Source: an uncultured Ignavibacteria bacterium (GTDB taxonomy: Bacteria > Bacteroidota > Ignavibacteria > SZUA-365). From it: a DNA stretch of 64,000 nucleotides. Shown here piece by piece: positions 19,101-26,576 of the stretch (the stretch's first letter is position 1; every line of letters starts with the position of its first letter). Position numbers and translations under genes: made by a program. The stretch lies in the NCBI GenBank assembly GCA_913061095.1, contig CAJXVM010000007.1, positions 62,001-126,000 of the forward strand. The letters run 5' to 3'. Below the pieces are notes generated by a model, which was not told where the DNA came from, made no database searches, and saw only the letters and a list, made by a program, of their open reading frames with translations.

Positions 19101-19227
19101 CGTTCGCGCCGATCAGCGGCTCACCTGTCTCGCGGTCCGTGACCTTTCCGGCGATCTTACCTGTCTGTGCCATGACAGCAACCGGAAAGAGCATGCAGAG
19201 GACCGCAATCAGTATCCGTTTATGCAT
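16153..19227 (-). CDS. TonB-dependent outer-membrane receptor
   Basis: 1024 aa. Signal peptide at 1-20; CarboxypepD_reg-like domain at about 23-105 (GKIAGKVTDRETGEPLIGANVVIEGTDRGAATNINGEYVILNVP); plug domain at about 115-245 (VTQEQIENLPVRGVDGIVALQAGIV ... IYVRGSRGDATAYVVDGVNANDP); then a 22-strand-type barrel ending VRLGLRLNF with the terminal Phe expected for BAM insertion. Substrate unknown. AAGGAGGATATT precedes the ATG. It heads the run with the large secreted protein and PorV-like barrel. No classical Ton box is evident, as is common in this lineage. Confidence 0.93.
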   Translation of the reverse strand: MHKRILIAVLCMLFPVAVMAQTGKIAGKVTDRETGEPLIGANVVIEGTDRGAATNINGEYVILNVPIGEVTLVASYIGYQQITIRDVLIKSNETRTVDFQLPSEAFKVGEVEIIAEKPLVDKNVTNNKSTVTQEQIENLPVRGVDGIVALQAGIVSQDGEIYVRGSRGDATAYVVDGVNANDPVYGGRSLTVINNAIKEINFQAGGYSAEFGGANGGLIMTTTRTGSRKLQFGFEAITDSWNDPGDENFLGSYNYGYSQYVLTAGGPIYGPVRFFVAGQNTFSRTPATYRNPMTLADDYDMLLRATDAHALLAPEEQEKVGIFDPRLGSSARKIDYTYPGGLIYNNAVEAYAINGNMTIDLNPINIRIGGTYGYSAGRDGDYTVGTVNPVPSDGPIQRGYQVGRTASFNEATNQWEYDPVGTITYGNQHRSLSIENEDWSANLKLTHLLSQNTFYELFINYFGNFNLAMDAEHQHDIFAYGDSIANSALGYDFRGDGVAPLPIQLFGDQYEVYGSPARGYAYQKDRYSSISAKLNFVHQIGRTHEIKVGGEASQYDIRQFDIAAFTLKSFSRANPDATPTQQAVNSRTNYFGYDQWGASLDDGPNGPKNPVFASVYALDKIELEDLVINLGLRWDYIDTDTKEFVNPNNVQFDDEGMILQDPSNLKDVEISSTFSPRIGFSFPVTDQTVFYAQYGKFVQQSRLRDVYLGNALAADNIRGGYAIQNPVGFGVRPETTIQYDFGFRQQIGDNLAFDIGAFYKDIRDQIQQQQILAASGAQHLAYYVWTNGDFATTSGVSLKINLRRVERVQASVDYTYSDARGTGSAPSTAFRAIWLSPTETPFLPKYTTALDFDQTHRGTINIDYRFGRDDGPMLGGMHPLERLGLNILFKFNSGHPYTRVDENSYENRRQPVEVLNESRTPWMFQLDARLDKTVSIAGLDVNFYIWVINLLDTKNVEDVFMQSGSASDDGYLSTIAGKQQLQTYQEFGNVFADLYRDYYYQTVLMNANLYGPPRQVRLGLRLNF

Positions 19228-19353
19228 AATATCCTCCTTCAGAACTTGAGAAATCGTTGCTTACTCGTTCATCCTCCTGAAGCTCCGCTGCAATTGGGAC
19301 AGTCCTTCCATTGTTCCACCAATCCTGCCCCGAGCGGAAACACTGATCATTGA

Positions 19354-20088
19354 TCAGGGAGTGTCGTCCGTAAGGCGTAGAACATCAAGCTCCTCCTGTT
19401 CACCCGTGCCGACGATGATGAAGGAGTAGCGGAAGCCTGCCTGGAAATCGTAATCAAACTGCGAAGCGGTGATCACGGTGCCGCCCTCACGGCTGATAAA
19501 ACAGGTCGCGCTCTGCGCCGGGATGATTTCATAGGCGGACAGCCATCCCGCGGGGACAGGGTCGACGAGCGACTCGAAATTGTTCCCCTCGACACTTTTC
19601 GCGATGCCGTAATCAATACCGTCGAAATTCAGGTTGATCACCTTGAGCGCCGCTTCGGAGCTGTCTGCGAGCGGCGTCGTCTCATCGGCGTACGTAAAGC
19701 GCTCCTGCGTGCTCATCAGTTCGATGTCATCGACATTCTGGAAGAATGCCATCGTGATCTTGGTCAGCGAACGGACACTCACGAGACGCCGGAATACCGA
19801 CTGCGACGTGTCTGCGCCCGCGGGCACCACACGAAGGAACCTGTTTCCGGAATTGATGGTCAGGTAGTCGGAATTGTCCTTGTAGCTGACACCACTGAGC
19901 ACCTTTTCATCGTCCACCCAGATATCGACGGCGGGTGCGTCAGATACCGCATGGACGAATCGGACCTCCGAGATAATACGGTCCAGAACTGGCGGGTTGG
20001 GTTCATCGATGCATCCGTTGAACATCGCTCCTGATGCCAGAAGCACGATAACCAGCAACCCTGCTTTGCGTAGCAGCTTTTGTTGCAT
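19354..20088 (-). CDS. DUF4397 domain lipoprotein
   Basis: 244 aa. Hydrophobic signal followed by Cys26 (LLASGAMFNGC), a likely though imperfect lipobox. Residues about 37-140 carry the DUF4397 pattern SEVRFVHAVSDAPAVDIWVDDEKVLSGVSYKDNSDYLTINSGNRFLRVVPAGADTS, and a second, weaker copy follows (ALKVINLNFDGIDYGIAKSVEG). DUF4397 proteins are extracytoplasmic and of unknown function. CAGGAGGACCT precedes the ATG at 20088; the longer track ORF lacks this. It is first in the minus-strand block and may be co-transcribed with the TonB receptor 126 nt on. Confidence 0.87.
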   Translation of the reverse strand: MQQKLLRKAGLLVIVLLASGAMFNGCIDEPNPPVLDRIISEVRFVHAVSDAPAVDIWVDDEKVLSGVSYKDNSDYLTINSGNRFLRVVPAGADTSQSVFRRLVSVRSLTKITMAFFQNVDDIELMSTQERFTYADETTPLADSSEAALKVINLNFDGIDYGIAKSVEGNNFESLVDPVPAGWLSAYEIIPAQSATCFISREGGTVITASQFDYDFQAGFRYSFIIVGTGEQEELDVLRLTDDTP

Positions 20089-20492
20089 AGGTCCTCCTGT
20101 AAAGGTTGAGTAATGCATGAAGAAAGATCTGTCTATCCGATCTGTTATCTGCGAACGGGGAATTACAGCGCAATCGCGCTGCGTTCCGAATACGATCTAT
20201 GGGCAATCTGTGGAATACGCGGGCTCAAGTATGATTCACCACGAAAGATGGTGAGAAGAGGCGTGTGTCAATCAGTACGGGAAAACATACGATTGAAGCG
20301 CAAAAAAAGCAACCTCGATCTCATTCACAAGCGCTTTCAGTAGCTCCCGTCCGGATGTGCCGGAGTCTGCTTGAACTGCCGATCTCCCGGCGGCCACGGC
20401 AACGCCCCAATATATGACATTTTTCTCTCGAATCACGATCTCCACGGCGAATTTGAAGAAAAAATATCCCGCCATTTTCTCTGCGGAAACAC
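20089..20492. other. Intergenic region between the DUF4397 gene and tRNA-Asn
   Basis: About 400 nt of relatively AT-rich sequence. It must hold the minus-strand promoter of the DUF4397 gene; a TTGACA is present on the minus strand near 20270 but its -10 is poor. Small hairpin CAGCGC-AATC-GCGCTG near 20170. The only coding-like content is the four-helix-bundle remnant listed separately. Confidence 0.5.
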
Positions 20493-20499
20493 TTGACAT
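20272..20499 (-). pseudogene. Possible C-terminal remnant of a four-helix bundle (23S rRNA IVS-type) protein
   Basis: A 75-codon reading frame containing KFAVEIVIREKNVIYWGVAVAAG and, about 12 residues later, ELLKALVNEIEVAFFALQ. This recalls the last two helices of four-helix bundle/IVS proteins (KE...E.xYWL followed by a Glu-Leu rich helix). The N-terminal half (helices 1-2, usually with SIPSNIAEG-like text) is absent, because the region upstream is the tRNA-Asn promoter and gene. I read it as a decayed fragment beside a tRNA. It could be chance; the similarity is by eye only. Confidence 0.35.
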
Positions 20500-20523
20500 T
20501 CCCTTCCCTGAAACATATTTTTA
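20493..20523 (+). promoter_or_regulatory. Promoter of tRNA-Asn
   Basis: TTGACA (20493-20498), 17-nt spacer, TATTTT (20516-20521), 14 nt before the mature tRNA 5' end. It also reads as the Bacteroidota pattern, with TTG and TATTTTTA at 20-nt spacing. Confidence 0.6.
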
Positions 20524-20535
20524 TTATCTCCATAT

Positions 20536-20607
20536 TCCTCGGTAGCTCAATGGTAGAGCATGCGGCTGTTAACCGCAGGGTTGCAAGTTCGAGTCTTGCC
20601 CGGGGAG
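20536..20607 (+). tRNA. tRNA-Asn (anticodon GTT)
   Basis: 72 nt, folds as a full cloverleaf: acceptor TCCTCGG/CCGGGGA (one T-G pair), D stem GCTC/GAGC, anticodon stem TGCGG/CCGCA with loop CTGTTAA, T stem GCAAG/CTTGC with TTCGAGT loop, discriminator G. The 3' CCA is not encoded. Confidence 0.96.
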
Positions 20608-20648
20608 CACACAGAAACAGGGCGAAGGAACGCCCATCAGCATGTTTG

Positions 20649-20678
20649 AAGCCCCTTCGGTCGGCCCGTTGGGGCTTT
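20649..20678 (+). terminator. Probable terminator after tRNA-Asn
   Basis: AAGCCCC / GGGGCTT stem with a 15-nt loop, followed by only a short T/C-rich stretch. Confidence 0.5.
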
Positions 20679-20712
20679 CCCGTATGTGATATCAACAACA
20701 CACGAACGCCGC

Positions 20713-21594
20713 ATGACAGAGTATCATCCAGCAGACTGGGTACCGCAATCCCTGTTTCCGTTTGAAAATCGCTTCGTCGAGCTGGACGGACACCGTATCC
20801 ATTACGTCGACGAAGGCACGGGCCCTGTGCTCCTGCTGCTGCATGGCAATCCGACCTGGTCGTTCCTCTATCGCGATATCATTCTCCGGCTTCGAAACAG
20901 CTTCCGATGCATCGCGCCTGATTACCCCGGCTTCGGACTCTCACATCCTGCCCCGGGATACGATTTCCTGCCATCGAGCCACGCCCGCATCATAGAGACT
21001 TTCGCCGATAGCCTCGCTCTCGACAATGTCACGATCATGATGCAGGACTGGGGCGGCCCGATCGGACTTCGCTTCGCGGGGAAGCACCCGGGCAGGGTTG
21101 CCGGCCTGGTGATCGGTAATACCTGGGGCTGGCCGATCGACGGCGATCCGCATTTCGAGCGTTTTTCCAGCCTGATGGGCGGCCGGGTCGGGCGCGTCTT
21201 CATCCGTCGCTTCAATGCCTTTGTCAATGTGATGATTCCGATGAACGTCAAACGACACCGCGTTCCATCCGAGGTCATGAAGGCGTATCGCAATCCCTTC
21301 CCCACACCGGATTCGCGTGAGCCGACCTGGATCTTTCCGCGGGAAATCCGCGGAAGCTCGGCATTTCTTGCCCAGGTTGAGGCCGGCCTCGGCAGCCTCA
21401 CCGGGAAACCCGCCCTGATTGTCTGGGGTGACCGGGATATCGCATTCAAAGAAAAGGAGCGGCAACATTTCGAAGAAATCTTCAAAGCACACAACACCGT
21501 CATTCTTCATGGCGCGGGTCATTATATTCAGGAAGATGCTCCGGATGAGATTGCCGCAGCGATTACATCATGGTGGAAGGAGAAGATGACATGA
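20713..21594 (+). CDS. Haloalkane dehalogenase-like alpha/beta hydrolase
   Basis: 293 aa. Alpha/beta hydrolase with HGNPTWSFLYR (44-54, oxyanion/halide Asn46), the nucleophile elbow MMQDWGGPIG (Asp112 with the following Trp113 that contributes to halide binding in dehalogenases), VWGDRDIAF for the acid, and GAGHYIQEDAPDE for the catalytic His. Asp as nucleophile and DW following it favour haloalkane dehalogenase over esterase; substrate untested. A GTG at 20686 could extend it by 9 residues; the ATG at 20713 fits the family N-terminus better. Its stop overlaps the start of the metallo-beta-lactamase-fold gene, so the two are coupled. Confidence 0.86.
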   Translation: MTEYHPADWVPQSLFPFENRFVELDGHRIHYVDEGTGPVLLLLHGNPTWSFLYRDIILRLRNSFRCIAPDYPGFGLSHPAPGYDFLPSSHARIIETFADSLALDNVTIMMQDWGGPIGLRFAGKHPGRVAGLVIGNTWGWPIDGDPHFERFSSLMGGRVGRVFIRRFNAFVNVMIPMNVKRHRVPSEVMKAYRNPFPTPDSREPTWIFPREIRGSSAFLAQVEAGLGSLTGKPALIVWGDRDIAFKEKERQHFEEIFKAHNTVILHGAGHYIQEDAPDEIAAAITSWWKEKMT

Positions 21595-22235
21595 TATTTC
21601 ACGCAGTCGAAGCAGGTCCCGTCGATACGATGGGCTACGTCGTCGCGGACGAACGGTCACGGGAAGCGCTCATCATCGATGTTCCTCTCGAATCCCGCGA
21701 TGCACTGCTCGCTCTCGTACGTGATCATGACCTGCGCGTCGTGCAGATTATCCTCACGCACGGACATTTCGATCATGTCGGCGATGTGCGCGCGCTGTCG
21801 GATGCGCTGCAGTCTCCGGTGGCCGTTGGCAGGGAAGATGGGTCGATGGTCGAACAGCCCGGCAGCATTCTCCCAGGCTTCGGGCTGCAGATTGAGGGTG
21901 TCACCCCGGGTGTCCGACTTGAAGACGGGGATATCATCGCCTGCGGAGATCTTCATTTCCAGGTCATCCATGCACCGGGACATACACCCGGGCATATTGT
22001 CCTTCATGAAGGCAGAGAACACATTCTTTTCGCCGGTGACGTGCTCTTTCACAGCAGTATCGGACGCACGGATCTGCCAGGTGGCGACTACGATACGCTC
22101 ATGCGAAGTATCGTGGAACGGCTGCTGACCCTTCCCGATGAGACGGTCGTGTATCCCGGACACGGCCCCTCGACGACCATCGGCTTCGAGCGCATGCATA
22201 ATCCGTTCATCCTGGAATATCTCGAGCATTTCTAG
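21591..22235 (+). CDS. MBL-fold metallohydrolase (glyoxalase II-like)
   Basis: 214 aa. Binuclear-metal motif ILTHGHFDHVGD (His57, His59, Asp61, His62), later metal ligands in HAPGHTPGHIVLH, LFAGDVLF and VVYPGHGP. The length and the GRTDLPGGDYDTLMRSI segment match the small hydroxyacylglutathione hydrolase-like group (YcbL type) that lacks the C-terminal glutathione-binding domain. It probably hydrolyses a thioester. ATG overlaps the dehalogenase-like stop (ATGA). Confidence 0.92.
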   Translation: MIFHAVEAGPVDTMGYVVADERSREALIIDVPLESRDALLALVRDHDLRVVQIILTHGHFDHVGDVRALSDALQSPVAVGREDGSMVEQPGSILPGFGLQIEGVTPGVRLEDGDIIACGDLHFQVIHAPGHTPGHIVLHEGREHILFAGDVLFHSSIGRTDLPGGDYDTLMRSIVERLLTLPDETVVYPGHGPSTTIGFERMHNPFILEYLEHF

Positions 22236-22289
22236 ACCGGGAGCGACATGCTCCGCTTGCCGGCACGACGGTTCGAGGGCACGGCGGTC

Positions 22290-22320
22290 TTTGCCTGCTG
22301 TCGAAACTTTTGTATATTTG
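22290..22320 (+). promoter_or_regulatory. Bacteroidota-type promoter of tRNA-Arg
   Basis: TTTG (22290-22293), exactly 19 nt, then TATATTTG (22313-22320): a perfect match to TTTG-N19-TANNTTTG. The tRNA begins 60 nt downstream. Confidence 0.75.
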
Positions 22321-22380
22321 AACTTGCATCTTTTGCGGGCGGCCCTGCATGAAAGCTCCCGCAATTCGCTGAACAATCAT

Positions 22381-22457
<77 letters not shown>

Positions 22458-22495
22458 GACATGTTTCACGACATCGTGTAAGCCGGAGATCATCT

Positions 22496-23188
22496 GTGTT
22501 AACCGCCAAGAAAAAAATTTCCACTCGCGATGCCATTCCGACATCGAAAAGCGCCGATTTTCTGTATCGTGCACAGGAATGGTTCACGTCCAACTCGAAA
22601 ATCGTGGGCGGTGTCGCCCTCGGCATTGCAGCCCTTGTCATCATCGGCTATCTGTATTCTTCAGGCCAGGCTGCCGACGATATCGCCGCCAATCGTGAGC
22701 TGCGCAGAGTGCAGGAATTCTACCAGCAGCAGCAGTACAAGATCGCGATCGCCGGTGATCCCGCACAGGGTATCATGGGGCTGGAGGAAATCACGGAAAA
22801 GTACAGCGGTACGCCGACTGCCGAGATCGCAATGATCTATCTCGGCAATGCCTACCTCTACTCCGGCGATCTGGAAAAGGCCATGGCGACATTTGAAGAT
22901 GCCTCGCCAGGTACGGAAATGCTCGAAGCCGCAGCGCTTGCGGGACAGGCCGCGGTGCTCGAAGCCCGCGAGCAGTACGCGGACGCAGCCGAACTGTTCG
23001 AGCGGGCCGCGCGTACGTTTGACAACGAAGTGCTGAAGAACGAACGCATGCTCGCCGCCGGGCGCGACTACGCACTTGCCGGTGATATGGAACGTGCCCG
23101 CGAGATGCTCGAAGCAGTCAGCGAAAGCAAGAATCAGCAGTACAAGCAGGATGCCGATCAGCTGATGGCGCAGTTCGGGCTCAACTGA
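22496..23188 (+). CDS. YfgM-like tetratricopeptide membrane protein
   Basis: 230 aa. Short cytoplasmic N-terminus, one membrane segment (about 36-55, IVGGVALGIAALVIIGYLYSS), then TPR-type helices (GLEEITEKYSGTPTAEIAMIYLGNAYLYSGDLEKAMATFEDAS and two more). This is the layout of YfgM/ancillary SecYEG proteins, which place a TPR domain on the outer face of the inner membrane and help envelope folding. Starts at GTG with CCGGAGAT upstream. It begins only 38 nt after tRNA-Arg, without a terminator between, so it probably shares that promoter. A terminator follows. Confidence 0.82.
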   Translation: MLTAKKKISTRDAIPTSKSADFLYRAQEWFTSNSKIVGGVALGIAALVIIGYLYSSGQAADDIAANRELRRVQEFYQQQQYKIAIAGDPAQGIMGLEEITEKYSGTPTAEIAMIYLGNAYLYSGDLEKAMATFEDASPGTEMLEAAALAGQAAVLEAREQYADAAELFERAARTFDNEVLKNERMLAAGRDYALAGDMERAREMLEAVSESKNQQYKQDADQLMAQFGLN

Positions 23189-23215
23189 TTTCCGCCGGAA
23201 GAAACGGCGATAGAG

Positions 23216-23246
23216 CCCCGTCCCTCTCCAGGGGACGGGGTTTTTG
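23216..23246 (+). terminator. Intrinsic terminator after the TPR gene
   Basis: 9-bp stem CCCCGTCCC / GGGACGGGG followed by TTTTTGTTT. Confidence 0.88.
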
Positions 23247-23429
23247 TTTCCCCTCTCCCTCCCCCTTTCCCACACTGTCCACTTTTTGACACAGTATCGC
23301 GCTCGATGGTGCACGCGGATGAAGACGTCGTCTGTCAGAACCTGCGCGTATACCGTGAATTTCGGCTCCGTCAATTCTGGCATTGGATTTGCATGCTTCA
23401 GAGCAGCACACAGTTATGGAGCTGAGAAA

Positions 23430-24251
23430 ATGAAACATCGTTCACTGTTCATCCTCTTCCCGCTATTCATCATCCTTCTCCTCACCGGCTGTCACGACGA
23501 TTGTGAAGATATCGTCTACATCGACGATGTCCCGCCCCTGCCGCCGGTGGGGATCCTTTCCGTATCACTGGATAATGCCGTGGAACTGCAGTGGTATGAA
23601 AACCAGGAACCCGATCTCGCCGGCTACAATGTCTATGTGAGCGACCGCTACAACGGGACGTACGAATTCATCGGCACATCGCGCACGGCGACCTTCCTCG
23701 ACCGCGGCGCCACCAACGGTGTGACCAACTACTACGCCGTCACCGCCTATGACGTCAACGGGAATGAAAGCGACCTCAGCCGGGATGTCGCCTACGACAC
23801 GCCGCGTCCTGAAGGACGGGGCGTGGCACTCTCAGACCGCTTCCTCAATCCCGGACGCTCCGGATACGATTTTTCCGAGTACGCCGTGCTGCATTTCGAC
23901 ACCGATTTCACCGATCTGTTTTTCGAGATCACCGACACCGGCATCCCCCTTCTTGTCGTGTGGGATGACTCCGAAATCCAGGACATGGGCTATACCAGCA
24001 GTATCGACGAGATCTCCAGCGCGCCCGCTGACGGATGGAATCCGACCGGTGACGCGATGGCCGTCCGCGGACATACATTCGTCATCCGCACGTTCGACAA
24101 TCACTATGCGAAGGTGCGCGTCATCGACGTCACCGCCGGCGGCGTCGTCTTCGACTGGGCCTACCAGGTGGCACAGGGCAATCCCGAGCTCGTGGCGGGA
24201 CGCGGCAATACGCTGAGCAAGCGCAGCCGCACCGGCGCGCGGCGGCACTGA
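23430..24251 (+). CDS. Lipoprotein with fibronectin type III domain
   Basis: 273 aa. Lipoprotein signal with lipobox LLTGC (Cys21). FN3-like domain at about 38-130: VSLDNAVELQWYENQEPDLAGYNVYVSDRYNGTYEFIGTS and TNYYAVTAYDVNGNESDLS. The second half (about 135-255) is an all-beta region of unknown type, ending with a basic tail. Probably a surface or periplasmic lipoprotein. The track ORF starts 62 codons earlier in a terminator; the ATG at 23430 begins the signal and has GGAG upstream. 55 nt ahead of the DUF4384 gene, possibly co-transcribed. Confidence 0.82.
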   Translation: MKHRSLFILFPLFIILLLTGCHDDCEDIVYIDDVPPLPPVGILSVSLDNAVELQWYENQEPDLAGYNVYVSDRYNGTYEFIGTSRTATFLDRGATNGVTNYYAVTAYDVNGNESDLSRDVAYDTPRPEGRGVALSDRFLNPGRSGYDFSEYAVLHFDTDFTDLFFEITDTGIPLLVVWDDSEIQDMGYTSSIDEISSAPADGWNPTGDAMAVRGHTFVIRTFDNHYAKVRVIDVTAGGVVFDWAYQVAQGNPELVAGRGNTLSKRSRTGARRH

Positions 24252-24306
24252 TACGCACGACAACACACAATTTCCCATCACCCGAAATCCGAAACGGAGG
24301 CAGGTC

Positions 24307-25863
24307 ATGAAACGCTTACTGATTATCCTCGCTGTCTGCCTGGCACTGATGCCGCTGCTCAAATCCAATGCCTGGGGCGCTCCCGTCTCCGATATCGGAC
24401 CGGTCGTGCATCGCGATCACAACCTCAGCGTCGATCTCTGGACCGACCGGATGCAGGACGAAGTCTACGGCATCGGCGACCAGATGGAGGTCTACTTTCG
24501 CGCAAACAGTGACTGCTATGTCACCATATACAGCATCGACACCGACGGCAACGTCGACATACTCTTCCCACAGTATCCCGATGACGGCTACGTCTTCGGA
24601 GGGATGACGTATCGGCTGCCGGATTATTATGACGCGATGGACCTCCGGCTGCGCGGTCCCCGCGGCGTCGGGTATCTCCATGCGGCCGCCTCGCGGCGTC
24701 CGAATGCCTTTCGCCTCGGGGTGTACCGCGGGCGCTACCATCTCGATGTTGCACCGATCGCGGGAGATCCGTTTCTCGCCATCAACAGCATCAACACGCG
24801 CCTGATCGGCGGCAGTCATCTTCATGCGGTTGCGACAGTTTCCTTCTTTGTGGGCAGCCGCGTGTGGTACCCCCGCTACATGTGCTATGACTGCCATGGA
24901 CGCACCGTTCATTTCGATCCGTACCGTGATGCATGCGCGCGCTACAGCGTACGCCTGACGCGGCAGTATGATTACTGGTGGGGTTATAACTACTATCCGG
25001 CATCCGCGCGATTTTCCTACGTCGGTCCCTTCTGGCGATTCGAACTGCGGACGATACCAGCCTACCGTCACCGACGGATCCGCTACATCGACTGCGCGTT
25101 CGGTTTCGGCAACTATTATCCCGTGCGCCCGATCACGCGTCCGGTACGGCATGTCGTCTACCGTCCCACCCACACCAGAGCGCTGTATACACGGAATTTC
25201 AGGCCGGTCACATATCGGGATACGCGTATCCGTCGCAGTGGGACCATCCGTGCCGGCAGCACCGCGACCGGTGGATCACGCGGCTCGATTTCACGCAGCA
25301 GCGAACGCAGCATCGACCGAAGCAGGTCGAGCACCGGCGGTACAAGCGGCGTCAGCCGAAGCAGGTCGAGCACCGGCGGCACGAGCAGCATCGACCGGAG
25401 CAGGTCGCGCAACGGCACCACAAGCGGCGTCAGCCGGAGCCGGTCGAGCACCGGCAGCTCCAGTTCTGTCGGCACCCGCGGACGCACCGGCAGCACCTCC
25501 GGTTACTCGAGGTCGGCAGGCGATTCACGTTCACGCGGACTTTCCCGGACGCAGCCGTCGGCCTCCCCTGACAGAACTTCAACGCGCAGCAGCCGGAGCA
25601 CACCGGCACTGCGATCCTCATCGCCTTCATCGAGCCCGAACCGATCCAGGAGCGTGACGCCATCCTCCTCATCCTCCCGGTCGCGGCCAACGACACGGTC
25701 CACTTCCCCATCCTCCCGCCGCGGCAGTTCCGTCTCCCGGGATCGGTCGGGCAGCGATGACCGGCGCATGAGCATCGGCGGCCGTTCCGGCGGAGACCGC
25801 TCCCGCGCAACCCGTTCCGGCGAGAGCAGATCATCCGCCGGGGGACGCACGCGCTCCCGATGA
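24307..25863 (+). CDS. DUF4384 protein with a long Ser/Arg-rich repeat tail
   Basis: 518 aa. Signal peptide 1-25 (LLIILAVCLALMPLLKSNAWG). Residues about 40-135 are a DUF4384-like domain (GDQMEVYFRANSDCYVTIYSIDTDGNVDILFPQ), a beta domain often found on periplasmic proteins. Residues 150-300 are Tyr/Arg-rich. From about 305 to the end (over 200 residues) the chain is almost only Ser, Arg, Thr and Gly, including four tandem 13-residue units RSRSSTGGTSGVS-like at 338-389. Such a tail is highly basic and disordered and could bind anionic polymers (LPS, nucleic acid). Function unknown. GGAGGCAGGTC precedes the ATG. Confidence 0.8.
   Translation: MKRLLIILAVCLALMPLLKSNAWGAPVSDIGPVVHRDHNLSVDLWTDRMQDEVYGIGDQMEVYFRANSDCYVTIYSIDTDGNVDILFPQYPDDGYVFGGMTYRLPDYYDAMDLRLRGPRGVGYLHAAASRRPNAFRLGVYRGRYHLDVAPIAGDPFLAINSINTRLIGGSHLHAVATVSFFVGSRVWYPRYMCYDCHGRTVHFDPYRDACARYSVRLTRQYDYWWGYNYYPASARFSYVGPFWRFELRTIPAYRHRRIRYIDCAFGFGNYYPVRPITRPVRHVVYRPTHTRALYTRNFRPVTYRDTRIRRSGTIRAGSTATGGSRGSISRSSERSIDRSRSSTGGTSGVSRSRSSTGGTSSIDRSRSRNGTTSGVSRSRSSTGSSSSVGTRGRTGSTSGYSRSAGDSRSRGLSRTQPSASPDRTSTRSSRSTPALRSSSPSSSPNRSRSVTPSSSSSRSRPTTRSTSPSSRRGSSVSRDRSGSDDRRMSIGGRSGGDRSRATRSGESRSSAGGRTRSR
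25318..25473 (+). repeat. Four tandem 39-nt repeats inside the Ser/Arg tail
   Basis: Units 25318-25356, 25357-25395, 25396-25434 and 25435-25473, in frame, encoding RSRSSTGGTSGVS, RSRSSTGGTSSID, RSRSRNGTTSGVS and RSRSSTGSSSSVG. Confidence 0.85.
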
Positions 25864-25902
25864 GTGTGTGGACACGCCGAGCCCAGACGATTCATCACCG
25901 AG

Positions 25903-25928
25903 GCACCCGGTTGCTTTCCGGGTGCTTT
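25903..25928 (+). terminator. Probable terminator after the DUF4384 gene
   Basis: Perfect 8-bp stem GCACCCGG / CCGGGTGC with a 7-nt loop and TTTC following. Confidence 0.6.
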
Positions 25929-25934
25929 CAAATT

Positions 25935-26555
25935 ATGTTCGTACACATGCTGATTCCAGAACACACCGGCACCCTGTCCGCCGCCGCGCGGCCTGCCACG
26001 GACCGCGTCGCTGCATCAGATCCGCGACCGCCGCTGCGAAATATCCGTGCCGGCACATCCCGTGCGCACCCGCTGCTGGTCAGCCTCCTCATCGTCACCC
26101 TGCTTCTGCCAGTCACCGTGTCCGGAACGGACGCTGCTCCGGGCGCGATCTCCGGAAACAGGGCGCCGGCGGCGGTCTCACAGACCGGGGACGAACAGGA
26201 ATCCGAACGCGATGCGCGCGAGCTGCTTCTGAACGCGAAGGATGCGCTTTCCTCCGGCAATATCCGCTATCTCCGGGCACGGCTGGGCGGGAAGGTGTAC
26301 CTGAATCTCTTCACCGGAATCAACGGCTACTACAGTGCCGAACAGGCGTACCTGATTCTTGAATCGTTTTTCTCCACGTATACGCCGATCAGTTTTTCAT
26401 TCAGCAGCCGGAATTTCTCCATACGCAACCCGTACGGCTTCGGACCTCTCACCTACGAACGGCGGGGACGACGCGGCAGCGCGGAGATATTCATCAGCCT
26501 CGCACAGGTCGGCAACCGCTGGGTGATCAATCAGATTACCGTGGCGACACGCTGA
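25935..26555 (+). CDS. DUF4783-family exported protein
   Basis: 206 aa from the ATG at 25935. The C-terminal 110 residues fit DUF4783: ARELLLNAKDALSSGNIRYLRARLGGKVYLNLFTGINGYYSAEQAYLILESFFSTYTP ... GSAEIFISLAQVGNRWVINQITV, a small NTF2-like fold common in Bacteroidota. A hydrophobic segment (LLVSLLIVTLLLPVTV) about 50-65 residues in is a signal anchor or late signal peptide. The track start at 25860 overlaps the previous stop but lies before a terminator, so I prefer 25935; 25947 is also possible. Role unknown. The sensor kinase gene follows 21 nt later. Confidence 0.78.
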   Translation: MFVHMLIPEHTGTLSAAARPATDRVAASDPRPPLRNIRAGTSRAHPLLVSLLIVTLLLPVTVSGTDAAPGAISGNRAPAAVSQTGDEQESERDARELLLNAKDALSSGNIRYLRARLGGKVYLNLFTGINGYYSAEQAYLILESFFSTYTPISFSFSSRNFSIRNPYGFGPLTYERRGRRGSAEIFISLAQVGNRWVINQITVATR

Positions 26556-26576
26556 TCGGCGTCCGGGTCTGATACC

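Noticed and set aside
25318-25473. Repeat array as a CRISPR
   Set aside because: Units are contiguous, in frame and lack spacers; they encode Ser/Arg peptide repeats.
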